From Skeletonema tropicum (Eukaryota > Bacillariophyta > Thalassiosirophyceae > Thalassiosirales > Thalassiosiraceae), in the NCBI GenBank assembly GCA_037178625.1, contig CM074140.1, forward strand, positions 744,001 through 808,000: DNA of 64,000 bases, given 5' to 3'. The notes beneath the pieces were generated by a model that made no database searches, was not told where the DNA came from, and worked only from the letters and a program-made list of their open reading frames with translations. This document shows, piece by piece, positions 19,750 to 30,138 of the stretch. Each line of letters opens with the position of its first letter. The stretch's first letter is position 1. The translations under genes were made by a program, and so were the position numbers.

Positions 19750-21555
19750 ATGCTCGACCTCCTGGTCTTTGCTTCAGCCGCTTTCATAACTAAACGCGTC
19801 TGCGATGGTGTAGACGGAGACAAACAACACTTCGATCCAATGCAAAGAGCAACACACCATCTCTTCCAAATTTGTCTCTTCCTATCGCTACTACTGTTCT
19901 CACTGGCAATTCTCGAAGCTGCGCCATTATCGTGGATGGTTCTCATTTATAGAAGCACCATTCTCATATATTGGTATCGAATAATACTGTGGTTGATATG
20001 CGTGTTGATCTTGATAATACACCCGATATGTTTGGCACTTGTGATACGTCCACAGACGAAGTCAACGCCTTCATCGGGACTGTCATCACCTTCATCATCA
20101 TCATCATCCTTAGTAACAAAAGTGAAGATTTGGAGTCGAATTTCAATATTTTTGCAGCTAATTTGGACTGTCATACGCTTCTTTTTCGTAGCAATCGTAT
20201 GGCGCTTCTGTCTGCAAAAGATTACAAGAATGGTTCTACCAGCTGACTATGGCAGTAATGACGACACAGAAATTGATACCAGCAATAACAATAATAGGGC
20301 TAGGGGGGAAGGAAGTACGACACGACAACACAATTGGATGCAATACTGCTCCTTCTCGGCGATTGCCACATCTTCAATACTACTGAGTTTGACTTTCGTC
20401 TCATTGGGAGCGATTAGGACGGTTGTCATTCGCAATTCGAATACAGAATATGAGTATACATCAGAAGAAGAAGCTACGCAACAATCGTCGTCATCAATAA
20501 TGAAGTCAATGGTAACAATGATTTGCTCCTTTGGGCTGATTGTAGCCTCAATTCTCAATGGGTTTGGATCAAGTTCATTGCCGCACTCGAATCTAGTGGG
20601 AATTTTCTTGAAACCAACCCCATTAACAGCAGTTACCAAAGCAGAGAACGATTGTTATTATGCAAAGTCTCAATTGCAAGAAAAAGAATGCCTATTACAA
20701 GATATGATTCAATCCGCTGCGAATAATGAGAGATCATCGTCTTCGTCATCATTTACGTCATCGTTGCCTATAATCAATGCAGAGAAGAAGAAGATACAGC
20801 AATTACAGGATGAAGTGGTGTTCTTGACATATTTAGTGAAAGATATGAATGACGACATACACGAGATGAAGCATTCACAACAACTTGCTCTACGAGCTCG
20901 GACAACAGTTGGCCGGATTAGAGTTTTCTTCGGAGTCATTTTTTCAATTGTATTGGTGATACGGGTTTTACTGGCGTCAAAGTCTCTCTCTCTTCTATTT
21001 CAAGACCAACAACGACCATTGCAGTCGCCTAGGGATCCCGTTACAAATATTTTACTTTGGTTGATAGGAAACAATATTGTTAGTGAGGATCAGTACAACG
21101 ATCTAGCTCAAGGTACCTCGCTTGTCCTTGCTGGTGTACTGAGTGCATCTCAGGTTAGAAATTTTCTACGCGTGAGTAACGCATTGGGCAGGAAATTGAA
21201 TAGGATATTTGGCAAATCTTGTGCAACGTTACAGTCAGGAAAAGGTGGACATCGCCCTACCAGCAGCGTAGCCAATATTCTGACCTCCTACGTCATGGGC
21301 TCCTACTTTCTCTCGTGTGTGGTAGTGGTGAAAATGAACTTGCCAGTTGCATATCGTGCGTCATTCTCGTCAGCTATGGGTCTCAAAATCGATTTCAATA
21401 CAACCTTGTTGAATGTTGTGTTCTTTACTGCTTCAGTTACAAGCGCTCTGATCCTTGGTCTTCTCTTTGGGGTACAACGGAATCATTCGGCACGGTATCA
21501 GCTTGAGTCGCAACTGAATCCCACACTCGGTAGTGTCGGTGGTGTTTCTGTATAG
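19750..21555 (+). CDS. Golgi pH regulator / GTG (GPR89)-family channel
   Basis: A 601-residue multi-pass membrane protein from ATG 19750. The N-terminal half has about five hydrophobic helices. A coiled-coil-like stretch (about 335-385, EKKKIQQLQDEVVFLTYLV) follows. The C-terminal ABA_GPCR domain is well conserved: RARTTVGRIRVFFGVIFSIV, RDPVTNILLWL, LSASQVRNFLRV and the closing LGLLFGVQRNHS helix region. GPHR proteins are anion channels that acidify the Golgi, and the plant GTG homologues are membrane proteins linked to growth and ABA binding. The size is somewhat longer than the usual ~455-470 residues because of low-complexity insertions (Ser-rich, Asn-rich) in loops. No intron is apparent. 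Confidence 0.93.
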   Translation: MLDLLVFASAAFITKRVCDGVDGDKQHFDPMQRATHHLFQICLFLSLLLFSLAILEAAPLSWMVLIYRSTILIYWYRIILWLICVLILIIHPICLALVIRPQTKSTPSSGLSSPSSSSSSLVTKVKIWSRISIFLQLIWTVIRFFFVAIVWRFCLQKITRMVLPADYGSNDDTEIDTSNNNNRARGEGSTTRQHNWMQYCSFSAIATSSILLSLTFVSLGAIRTVVIRNSNTEYEYTSEEEATQQSSSSIMKSMVTMICSFGLIVASILNGFGSSSLPHSNLVGIFLKPTPLTAVTKAENDCYYAKSQLQEKECLLQDMIQSAANNERSSSSSSFTSSLPIINAEKKKIQQLQDEVVFLTYLVKDMNDDIHEMKHSQQLALRARTTVGRIRVFFGVIFSIVLVIRVLLASKSLSLLFQDQQRPLQSPRDPVTNILLWLIGNNIVSEDQYNDLAQGTSLVLAGVLSASQVRNFLRVSNALGRKLNRIFGKSCATLQSGKGGHRPTSSVANILTSYVMGSYFLSCVVVVKMNLPVAYRASFSSAMGLKIDFNTTLLNVVFFTASVTSALILGLLFGVQRNHSARYQLESQLNPTLGSVGGVSV

Positions 21556-22113
21556 GTGGCCTGGCAATGCACACATTCCAAAGCATCTCTATTTATCATT
21601 CGGCTATGGTATTTGAAAAAGTATTGTGACATGAACGAGCTATCTGTGTCCTTTATAGGTTGACAATGGTCCAAGAGGAAGGAGTGATACATACTCTTGA
21701 AGTAATCGGTTCGTTTCTCCCGAACATCTATCTTTTTCTGCTTGTGAACATGCGCAAGAATGTGTTGGTTAAGACCATCACTGCGTACGACAAGTTAGCA
21801 CATAATGGAGAGAAGAGCAGTGGAGTGGAGTGTACTCCTCCGGAGCGTACAATATGAGATTAAAGGAATGAACGAAGTCGTTTATTGATGAAACTTTGTA
21901 GTGCCGTGACAGCAGTAGTTACATTATCATAATCAGTTTATAATAGAATTACATAGGAGCATTGTCATTGGCTATTGGAATGATCTCTACAATCAGTTTT
22001 CTGCAGGTGTCTGATCTAAACCCCTACCACTTTACCCACGAGTTAGCCGTTATTTACATGCGTGCACTCACCCATTTTTCATATTTCACCATCATTTTTG
22101 AATAAAAACCATT
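21556..22113. other. Intergenic stretch between GPHR and AIP1 genes
   Basis: It holds the GPHR 3' flank and the AIP1 promoter. A 65-codon ORF at 21660-21857 has no recognisable features and is not called. No RNA gene or repeat was seen. Confidence 0.45.
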
Positions 22114-24234
22114 ATGGGGGTGGAAAACGTAGACGCCTCCAATGCGTGCATCCCACCAACGCATCCACTGACCTTCCAAGCCCTTCCTCTCCCCACCGCA
22201 TCTCGAGGAGAGCCCATTTTTCTAGATGGTGAGGGCGGTCGACTGAATGACAATGACGATCAACGCGCGCCATTGATAATGTATGCATGGGGAAAATTGA
22301 TTGTGGTGCGTGAAATTGACATTAGCAACAACAATCCAAAGACTACTTCTTGTTCATCGTCTAGTCATGTTGGACCTTCTGGTGCGCCATCCACCAGCGG
22401 CTTTGTGTACCGTGGTCACTCTGCTCCAGTAACCGCTGCCAAATTCTCACCAGCGGGGACGTACGTTGCCTCGGGCGATAGCAAGGGCAAACTACGCATT
22501 TGGGCGTATGATCACGAAGAGCACCTGCCAAAAATTGAGCTGCAGGTTCTCGCCGGTCCAATTAAAGATATTTGTTGGGACTTTGAAGGGAAGCGTATTG
22601 TCGTGATTGGAGATGGGATGCAAAGTGCGGAAAACGCCAAGGTGGTGCAATGGGACACTGGCGTCAAGTGTGGAGATTTGGGTGCTAATGCGAGGAAGAA
22701 GGGGAGTTCGTGTACATTTCGACCGTGTCGACCCATGAGGATTGCTACGGGGGGTGCAGAGGATGCCACTGTGTTATTTCATAAGGGACCACCATTCCAA
22801 CGAGTGGTGGGAGATGATGTGAGTGAGAAATGTCATGAGAGGGGAGCGATTCATTCGCTCAGATACAACAAGGACGGTTCAGTACTGGCAAGTGCTGGTA
22901 CTGATGGAAGTGTCTGTATCTATGAGGGAAAAGGTATGAAATTGATAAAGAAGGTGGAGAAGGTGCATAAATCGGGTATCTTCTCTAGTGCTTGGAATCG
23001 AAGTGGAACACATCTACTAACCTGTGGTTCTGATGGGTTTGTGAAGTTGGTGGATGCGTCAGGTGAGATTGTGCACGAGTGGGATGTTACTTTGGCACAA
23101 CTTGGCGACGACAGTGCAAGAGAAAAAGTGCCGATAGGAGCAATGCTATTGGGATGTGCTTTTTTAAAGGGTGACGTGCCCATAGCAGTGGGCTTCAATG
23201 GGCAGATTGTGGTACTTTCTGTACCATCATCAATCGGTCTATCGTCTTCAGCTGAAGTAATTGACAAACCTTTGGTTATTACTGGTCACCAAGCACCAAT
23301 TTCAGCAATGACATTTGGTCCTCCTGGCGCGAATATCATCTATACAGCAGACTCAGACGGTGTCATTGTTGAATGGGACGGATTAACTGGTACTCCGAAA
23401 GGCCGAGTGAAGAACGTCAACGAAGAAGATATGGATCTTACTGGAAAAGTGCATGCTGGTGCCACTATTACTTCGCTTGCCTTCTCCTCAAAGAGCAGCA
23501 CGTTGTATAGCGCAGGCTGGGATGACTTCATCCGTATCAGTCACGGCCAGAACTGCGTCGACAAGTTGAAGATGGAAGCTCAACCCAATGCGATGACATG
23601 TGGCACCTCACTTGTTGTTGTCATGACTGTGGATGGCTTGGTCTTGGTCAAAGACGAACAAATTGTTTCCGAATTGATTCGGCTTCCCTATATCGCGACT
23701 GCCGTTTGCATTTCGAAAGACGAATCCATGTTGTATGTGGGTGGAGACGACTGCAATATATACATTTATACGGTGTCATCATCAGATAGTGCTAATCCAC
23801 TCACGGAATCTCACGTAATCAAGGGGGAACATTTGAAAGCAGTGCAATCCATCGCTCTATCCAACGACGGAACAAAGCTTGCCGCCGCGGATTCACGCGA
23901 TGTATGTGTTTACTCTACGACTGATTACGCAACAATTGTTTCAAAGGGACGATGGTGTTTTCATACTCAAAAGATTACTTGTTTAACGTGGTCTCCTGAT
24001 GATTTCGTATTGGCAAGTGGAGGAAATGATGACGACATCTTTTTGTGGAACATTCAAAAGAAGATGAGAAGGGTCAACTACCGATTCGCTCATCGAGGTG
24101 GAATAACTGGCTTGAGGTTTGTAGGGGGTAATGCCGCTGATGGGAGTGGTGATATGATGTTGGTTTCAGCTGGTAATGATGGTTGTGTGAATTTTTGGGA
24201 TGTAAAGGCGGACGTCAACAAGAAGTTCAAATGA
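22114..24234 (+). CDS. AIP1: Actin-interacting protein 1 (AIP1/WDR1), WD40 protein
   Basis: A 706-residue single-exon protein made almost entirely of WD40 repeats. Characteristic AIP1 segments are present: YRGHSAPVTAAKFSPAGTYV, ASGDSKGKLRIWAYD, GPIKDICWDFEGKRIVVIGD, FRPCRPMRIATGGAEDATV and KGPPF in the first propeller. The second propeller carries repeats ending LASGGNDDDIFLWN and VSAGNDGCVNFWD. The length (~600-700) fits the family's two seven-bladed propellers. AIP1 acts in the cytoplasm with ADF/cofilin to disassemble and cap actin filaments. The N-terminus has an extra acidic insertion around residues 40-55. Start ATG 22114 follows a short AT-rich leader (AATAAAAACCATT). Confidence 0.95.
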   Translation: MGVENVDASNACIPPTHPLTFQALPLPTASRGEPIFLDGEGGRLNDNDDQRAPLIMYAWGKLIVVREIDISNNNPKTTSCSSSSHVGPSGAPSTSGFVYRGHSAPVTAAKFSPAGTYVASGDSKGKLRIWAYDHEEHLPKIELQVLAGPIKDICWDFEGKRIVVIGDGMQSAENAKVVQWDTGVKCGDLGANARKKGSSCTFRPCRPMRIATGGAEDATVLFHKGPPFQRVVGDDVSEKCHERGAIHSLRYNKDGSVLASAGTDGSVCIYEGKGMKLIKKVEKVHKSGIFSSAWNRSGTHLLTCGSDGFVKLVDASGEIVHEWDVTLAQLGDDSAREKVPIGAMLLGCAFLKGDVPIAVGFNGQIVVLSVPSSIGLSSSAEVIDKPLVITGHQAPISAMTFGPPGANIIYTADSDGVIVEWDGLTGTPKGRVKNVNEEDMDLTGKVHAGATITSLAFSSKSSTLYSAGWDDFIRISHGQNCVDKLKMEAQPNAMTCGTSLVVVMTVDGLVLVKDEQIVSELIRLPYIATAVCISKDESMLYVGGDDCNIYIYTVSSSDSANPLTESHVIKGEHLKAVQSIALSNDGTKLAAADSRDVCVYSTTDYATIVSKGRWCFHTQKITCLTWSPDDFVLASGGNDDDIFLWNIQKKMRRVNYRFAHRGGITGLRFVGGNAADGSGDMMLVSAGNDGCVNFWDVKADVNKKFK

Positions 24235-24822
24235 ATATGATGGATAGTTCCTCTTCATCATAACTTTATCCACTCATTCCTCTTCTCCTCAACACAAATA
24301 TATATAATTAAAGAAGCAAGCTGTATGCAAGCAACATCACTGCTTGAAGAATGGCAAGCCTTGTGGTAAATGCAAGTAGGAAATCACTAACCACTGAGCC
24401 GCAGTGGTTAGTGCATTTTCTACAAGCGATCAAAAATAAAGAAGCAGTCCTCAGCTGACATCTACTATTTACCCCATGACTTGGTGGCTCTTGTAATGAG
24501 CATCTTTTAGCATTATTGGATGTACATAGGATGGTATAATCATTGTGTGATAGACGGAAAGCTCAGCACTTGAAGAATTCAATCACACTCTGATGTCACC
24601 ATACAGTCTATTATTGTGTTCCCCTTCTCTCTATATCTTTCTCTTGTGAATATGAAATGAATGTGATGATTGTGTTGTCAATGTTTGTTCACCTCGTAGC
24701 TACAATTATATCCCCTTTGTAATTCAACACCTCTCTCACCATTCACAATATTGATGTTCATGACTTTGTGGGAGATATTGTTGTTCTTCTTGTTGGTGTT
24801 GTTGCAAATGCTGCTATAACTG
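24235..24822. other. Convergent 3' intergenic region with a perfect hairpin
   Basis: It lies between the stops of AIP1 (+) and the P4H-like gene (-). A perfect 12-bp stem (24385-24396 with 24402-24413) encloses the 5-nt loop AGCCG. No gene is supported; open frames reaching past 24823 are shadows of the neighbouring Gln-rich gene. Confidence 0.5.
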
Positions 24823-26472
24823 TCAACGTTGTCCCAATTGTTGTTGCTGCTGCTGCTGCGCCTGCAGATGCAACTGTCCCAACAACTGTTGTTGCTGCTG
24901 CACCTTCTGTTGCTCCTCCCACCGTTCCTGCAATCCACCCACCATCGGTTCCACCAATCGTTTCGACGGAGTACCATCATAATTCGATTGCCGTACCCAA
25001 ACCTGACTCACATACTTGACATCCACCGCTGGCAATGCCGCATGCAATGCCATCTTATCCAACAACCCATCCAATGTTGCCGGGAAGAATACTAATGCCA
25101 TACCCCGCTTTGGTCGGACTTCAATATTCAAATTAGGAAAGGAGGTAGATCCCCCCCGTGGAACATCATTGAGGTAGGATAATACCGTAATGGTGCGTTG
25201 ACCACCATTCGAAGCGAATCGTACCCCATCCTCGTGACTTAAATCAAACGCATCAAAGTGTTGTAAATACTGCTGACTTGGATAGTACCGTCCCACTTGT
25301 GGCAATTCACAGTGCTCGGGTGGTTTCCCCGTCAATAATGTAATCTTCCTCATGTATTCGGGCAAATCCTCTCGTGCCAGGTAACACGTACTCGACGTTC
25401 GACTTGGTGAGACCTCCCCACTCCCCCGTCCAACGACTGGTGCTGGTCCAAAGGCATCTGTGGCATGATGGATTAGAAATTCACATTCTGCCGCAGATAG
25501 AAAGTTGTGTACACAAAATATAGGTGGATGAGCGTGGAGTAATTGAGCCCCGGGATAATTTGGATTGATCCCGTTGTAGATGGGTGGTACGAGGGGACGA
25601 TCTTGGACGGAGAGGGCGGGACATTGTGCCCCCCAGGAGGGTGGTTGGGGTGGCGTGTAGGGTGGGATGGTGTGTTGTGGGGTGAGTAAGTGCGGTTGTT
25701 GCTTCGGTTGTTGTCGTTGTTGTTGTTGTGCAGCAACTGCAGTGACGGGAGGGAGTAATGCTGATGGAGTCGAGTTTGTTGTTGTTGCGGAAGTAGTAGT
25801 ATTTGTAAGCAGGATATTATTGGTTGGTACAACTGCTGCAGTCGTGGCACCCGTGCCTGCACCACCAGCGCCGGCCACCAAAGCCATTGCAATGGGATGA
25901 TGATTGATCCCCACAGCACTAAGTGCTTGTTGCGGATTCCCCATTGCGGTAGTAGTCGTCGTTGGTGGGGCTGGTTGTTGTTGTTGTGCTGCTGCTGTAA
26001 AGAATTGATGTGGAATATTGGTCGGAAGCACGGCTGCTGCTGTCATGCCCAACTGATGCGGTTGTGGTGGCTGCAAATGAGACGTACCGTTATTCAACTG
26101 CAACGAATTCAAAGTGGGTGTCAAATGCTGCTGCACTGCCGCTACCGCTGCCGCCTGTTCCAAGAAATGCTGCTGTGCCAAACTTGCTTGAATTTGTTGC
26201 TGCATTTGAAACGCCGCCGCTGATGATGTTGTTGTTGTTGGAGGCAGCTGAGCTGATGCTAAAAGATGATCACTGCTGGAATCTTGATTATTTTTCCCCT
26301 GCTCTTCTGGCTCTACAGTATTGCTGCGTTCGTCCGACGAACGCTTCTTATTGTCAAGGCGATCGGCAGAGAAGGAGGTGGCTTCATCATTATTGTGATT
26401 GCCGTTATCTGATTTTTCATCCTTTTTCTCCTCCTCTACTACGCTGTGTGATTTGTTATTGCGGTAGCCCAT
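24823..26472 (-). CDS. Prolyl 4-hydroxylase-like 2OG-Fe(II) dioxygenase with Gln-rich extensions
   Basis: A 549-residue single-exon protein from ATG 26472. Residues 1-280 are low complexity (Gln, Ala, Thr, His runs) and there is no signal peptide. The catalytic domain occupies about 315-500. It has H405-x-D407 in LQHFDAF, the distal His477 in ALHAALP and the 2-oxoglutarate-binding Lys486 in VDVKYVSQVWVRQ. It also has the family segments RTSSTCYL and RTITVLSYLNDVPRGGSTSFP. This is the P4Hc fold of prolyl 4-hydroxylase alpha subunits. The C-terminus is again Gln-rich. The absence of an N-terminal secretion signal is odd for a collagen or HRGP-type P4H. A cytosolic or nuclear substrate is possible; the substrate is unknown. 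Confidence 0.92.
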   Translation of the reverse strand: MGYRNNKSHSVVEEEKKDEKSDNGNHNNDEATSFSADRLDNKKRSSDERSNTVEPEEQGKNNQDSSSDHLLASAQLPPTTTTSSAAAFQMQQQIQASLAQQHFLEQAAAVAAVQQHLTPTLNSLQLNNGTSHLQPPQPHQLGMTAAAVLPTNIPHQFFTAAAQQQQPAPPTTTTTAMGNPQQALSAVGINHHPIAMALVAGAGGAGTGATTAAVVPTNNILLTNTTTSATTTNSTPSALLPPVTAVAAQQQQRQQPKQQPHLLTPQHTIPPYTPPQPPSWGAQCPALSVQDRPLVPPIYNGINPNYPGAQLLHAHPPIFCVHNFLSAAECEFLIHHATDAFGPAPVVGRGSGEVSPSRTSSTCYLAREDLPEYMRKITLLTGKPPEHCELPQVGRYYPSQQYLQHFDAFDLSHEDGVRFASNGGQRTITVLSYLNDVPRGGSTSFPNLNIEVRPKRGMALVFFPATLDGLLDKMALHAALPAVDVKYVSQVWVRQSNYDGTPSKRLVEPMVGGLQERWEEQQKVQQQQQLLGQLHLQAQQQQQQQLGQR

Positions 26473-26952
26473 TGCTTACTTAGAGTGTTTATTTTCAGTA
26501 TCGTTTGCTTTAATAATTGCGACGGCTACCGGTAGCCCCATGCATGACCATGACCATGAACGCCAGTCATCAGTGCTTTACTTACTGACAATCGTCGTCA
26601 AGAATGAAGCTGATGGTGGGTGGGCGTGGTGGCTTCGGACGCGACTGTATGCACGAATCTTCGAGAATGCAAGTGCACATTGGCCGAACCACGTGGCACT
26701 TGAATTTGTCTTTTTTGACACTCAATCGCTCATGTGCATCTCTAAATCTTTCGCGTGAGAAGATGGCAGCTTTCTCATCATCCTCGCCGATATTCAGGCG
26801 AACTGCGTTAGACTCTAGCAGGTGCACACAACTGAAGGGAGAACGCAGCGTTAGGCTGATCTTCACTCCATTCTAGCACACCATCATCATTCCAACGCGT
26901 GGTAGGAGTATTGTAAAAGGTTCATATATAAAGCCCAAACTTGGTTTCAACA
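26473..26952. promoter_or_regulatory. Divergent intergenic region, P4H-like and MDR genes
   Basis: The 480-bp head-to-head gap is expected to hold both promoters. A TATATAAA-like sequence occurs near 26925-26933, about 20-28 bp upstream of the MDR start codon. Three overlapping 72-94 codon ORFs on both strands look fortuitous. Confidence 0.45.
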
Positions 26953-28532
26953 ATGGTAGCAACTACCAAGAAGGCCTCAATCCTGGGTCGCAGGCGGCAA
27001 AAGACAGCCGCAACAAAAACTACGGGGGCCGAAGATACAGCAGAGTTGGATAGGATTGTGAAGGAAAAGGTTGTCGCTTCCAACAACAACAAAAAGTGGC
27101 TCAAGGTCAAAACAGCGCTGGAGGAAACACCAAAAGCAAGCAATAGTACAAGGAACTGGCAAGATCCAAGGGGCAATGTTGGTACATCTGTCTCATCCGA
27201 CGACGAATCACGTGACGTGAGTGCATACGTTGAACACTCATCCTTTGAAAGTTGCAGCTCCGAAACCACGGGAGAATCGTTGAATCGAGTTGGTTCTTCG
27301 TGGGATGATGAAGATCAGCAGGAGAATGCGTTCTTTGAAAAGTCGGTAAAGGTTGAAACGCATCAGGCGGTGGTGAAAGTATTGGAGCATGGCAACACGC
27401 AAATGTTGGTTCTTGAGGTCAGTAATCGTGTCGTGCAATTCTTTCTTCAATGTAATATTGTTTGTGTATCATTTGCTTGTCGCTTACAAAGTTTTGCCAT
27501 CCACATCTTCTCTGTATCGTATTGCAGGCTAATCCAATCAAGGGAATACCCACATGTTCCGAGCCAGATGATGTAGTTATCAAAGTTGATTGCTCCACAA
27601 TTACTTTGCAGGATTGCATGATACGTCGTGGAAAATGGATTGATATGCAACCTCTTCCTTTCATCCCAGGAGCTGACATTGTCGGGACCATTAACGAACT
27701 GGGATCCAAAGAATTGGAGGCGAGATTTAAAGTTGGTGATCTGGTGGCTGCTGTGGTCCCTTCTGGAGGTAATGCAAAATATGCTAAAGTCAAGGCTAGG
27801 GATTTACTCCTCGTACCAAGTGGCGTTGACCCAGTGAATGCACTTTGTATCTCATCTACATACGTGCCGGCGAAGCAGTCTTTGGAAGTGGCAAGATTTG
27901 CAGGAACACCCCTCACGGGAGCAAATGTGTTGGTGATTGGAGCGAATGGGCCCACTGCACTAGCTACGATTGACTTGGCTTTACTGGAAGGTGCTAACAT
28001 ATATGCTACTGCGGACAAACGTCACCATGATCATCTTATCAGTCTAGGTGTGAAGCAATGCTTTCCGGTGAACCCGCTCAAATGGCTTCCTCAGCTTGAA
28101 GGCAAAATGGATGTTGTGTTGGACTCCGTGTGTCTTGATGCCTATGAATCATCCGCGAAAGCTCTTGGACCGAACGGAAAATTGGTCTGCACTGGTATGT
28201 CTGCAACGTTCACACAGGGTAGAATCGAAGGGCCCTTGGGCATAGGTGACTTGCGTGGATTGACGGCATCGTACCAAAGAGCAAGGGTACAGTACAGGAT
28301 GCGCAATGCTGTCTATTATGACAAGGTTGAGAGTTTCAGAGAGAAGAAGGCAATTTATGCTCAATATTTCAAGTACTTGTGCCATATTCAGACGAAGGGG
28401 CAATTTAAACCAGCTGTTGCAGCACGTGCTTCATTGACGATGGTTAGCTCCATACAGAAGGCAATTGAACGCGGTGACACACCATATGGAGTTTGTGTTG
28501 CCACTCCTTGGCTTACAAGAGAAGACCTCTAA
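26953..28532 (+). CDS. Zinc-less MDR (quinone oxidoreductase-like) protein, two exons
   Basis: Exon 1 is 26953-27417, the intron is 27418-27527 (GTCAGT...TTGCAG, 110 bp, phase 0) and exon 2 is 27528-28532, giving 489 residues. The first ~140 residues are low complexity and charged, without a clear targeting signal. The MDR part follows. The GroES-like half has VVIKVDCSTITLQDCMIRRGKW and PFIPGADIVGTINELG. The Rossmann half has ANVLVIGANGPTALATIDLAL, with a dinucleotide-binding glycine turn, then MDVVLDSVCLD and GKLVCTGMSA. The cysteine cluster of zinc alcohol dehydrogenases is absent. NADPH-dependent quinone or enone reduction is the usual activity of this group; the substrate here is unknown. 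Confidence 0.88.
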
Positions 28533-29076
28533 GGTGAAATAGAGGTCGACAGCAAACTGAATGGATTTTTTATGTTGACGTAGGTTAAGATAGTTAGGAA
28601 GTGTATAAAGTGAAAATAAATACTGTCTAGACAGATTACATCTTGTAACTTTATGTAGTCGAACAGCCTCGCTGCGTTCGACGACATACTGGCCCTTTAC
28701 TCTCTAGAGATGGCCGATGTACTTCATTAACCTTGCTCGAAAATGCGCCGGGGCTCAAACTGCTGAAAGGTAGCATTGAAATCCCCCATCTTAGCCCGCT
28801 GGCCTTCTTCATTGACAATGAGCATGCAGGCCCTCCTCAACTCGATCCACCTTCTGCCTCAGATACACAAGCCGATGCACCACCTTACTTATCCCGCTGC
28901 TCGTCTCGTCGACAATGGGAACCACCACTCCGCGTGATCATAATGAAACGCTTCAGCACTCTTGAGGTCTTTAGGTGAAATGGAAGAACGAACATCATCA
29001 AATGCAAATGAAAAAATGATCTCATTATCATAGATTATCATCATGAATACGTTGCCTTGCTTTGAATCTTTTGAAT
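28533..29076. other. Convergent 3' intergenic region
   Basis: Both neighbours end here. A small hairpin GTCGAAC...GTTCGAC lies at 28658-28682. An 81-codon ORF at 28733-28978 has no recognisable features and is not called. Confidence 0.45.
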
Positions 29077-30138
29077 TTATTCAATTTCTTCCAAAGGAGG
29101 CATTGAGTTGTCATCCAGATCCTCCAGCGGAGGCATAGAATCAAGTGACGAGTCGTCATCACTGTCATTATTGACGGAATCATTTTCATCACCGTCAAAG
29201 GCACCCATGGACGCCAAAAGTTGGTGCATCAGCAAGGGTGATGCAACTTCGTCACCAACGTTACCCATAGAAAGTAGTTGAAGTAGCATGTCATCAATTA
29301 CATTTCCACCGACACTGTCAATTTCACCGTCGTCGTCATCGTTGTCAATGTCTTGGTCACGTGGGCGTTGCCGTTCTCCGCCAATCAACTGTAATTGCAA
29401 AGCCCTCATTATGAGCACTTCTGAAATCATATCCAAATCCGACTCCCTATCATTCCTTCTACTCCTATGCCGCTCACGCTCCTCAAACAACTCTTGCATT
29501 GTCTTATCTCGATCCTTTACATCCACCCCATTCTCATCTTTATGAGCAAAGAAACAATCCCTTCCAAAGGGACAAGATCCTAACTTTCCATCGACAAACC
29601 GACGACATGAGATTGTCGAACATTTTTGCTTGTAGTTTTGGACAATGGTATCTTTCTGGCTTGGATTTGCGGGGAAGGTAGTGGAAGGGATGACGTAGTT
29701 GGACGGTTCTCGACACGTTGGGCAGACACGACGTAACGAAGAAGATACCTCGGAACGGCGACGCCATTGCATCAAACATGTGTGACAAAAAATATGATTG
29801 CAACCGGAGAGTAATCCAAATTGTTTGTGCTGGGTGTTGTGCACATTTTCGAGGCAAATGCCACATGTGGTGTCCGGCTCTTCCTTTTCATCAGTCTTCT
29901 CATTCTTGAGTTTGCGGTCATGAGAATTCTGCTGTTGATGCAACAGCTCGCAATCGTCCCCATACAAACAACCTCCGCGAGAAAAATGAGGACAGGGTAT
30001 CATTCTCAAAATCTCAGAGCGTGTCATCCCCTCTTCTGGTGCCTCGTGCGAAAAGTGGCACGACGATCCATAACGGCAGTGTTGATTTTGAAAATAAAAT
30101 CTGCAGAGTGGTTTCGAATTGGTATTATTTCTTGACAT
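29077..30138 (-). CDS. Makorin-like RING E3 ubiquitin ligase with CCCH zinc fingers
   Basis: A 353-residue protein from ATG 30138; the frame extends upstream only through non-ATG codons. In order: a CCCH finger (CRFYFQNQHCRYGSSCHFSH), a second CCCH (CPHFSRGGCLYGDDCELLH) and a C3HC4 RING (CGICLENV ... CNHIFCHTCLMQW ... CPTC). A third CCCH follows (CRRFVDGKLGSCPFGRDCFFAH). The C-terminus is acidic with two PPLEDLDD/PPLEEIE motifs. The CCCH-CCCH-RING-CCCH order is the makorin (MKRN) arrangement, although the makorin-type Cys-His motif between finger and RING is not evident. Makorins are RNA-binding ubiquitin ligases. No intron. Confidence 0.92.
   Translation of the reverse strand: MSRNNTNSKPLCRFYFQNQHCRYGSSCHFSHEAPEEGMTRSEILRMIPCPHFSRGGCLYGDDCELLHQQQNSHDRKLKNEKTDEKEEPDTTCGICLENVHNTQHKQFGLLSGCNHIFCHTCLMQWRRRSEVSSSLRRVCPTCREPSNYVIPSTTFPANPSQKDTIVQNYKQKCSTISCRRFVDGKLGSCPFGRDCFFAHKDENGVDVKDRDKTMQELFEERERHRSRRNDRESDLDMISEVLIMRALQLQLIGGERQRPRDQDIDNDDDDGEIDSVGGNVIDDMLLQLLSMGNVGDEVASPLLMHQLLASMGAFDGDENDSVNNDSDDDSSLDSMPPLEDLDDNSMPPLEEIE

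Noticed and set aside
21660..21857. 65-codon ORF downstream of the GPHR gene
   Set aside because: Short and without recognisable features; cannot be told from chance.
26540..26876. Three overlapping ORFs between the P4H-like and MDR genes
   Set aside because: They overlap on both strands in a divergent promoter region and show no conserved motif.
28733..28978. 81-codon ORF between the MDR and makorin genes
   Set aside because: Composition is not coding-like and no motif is visible; it lies in a convergent 3' region.
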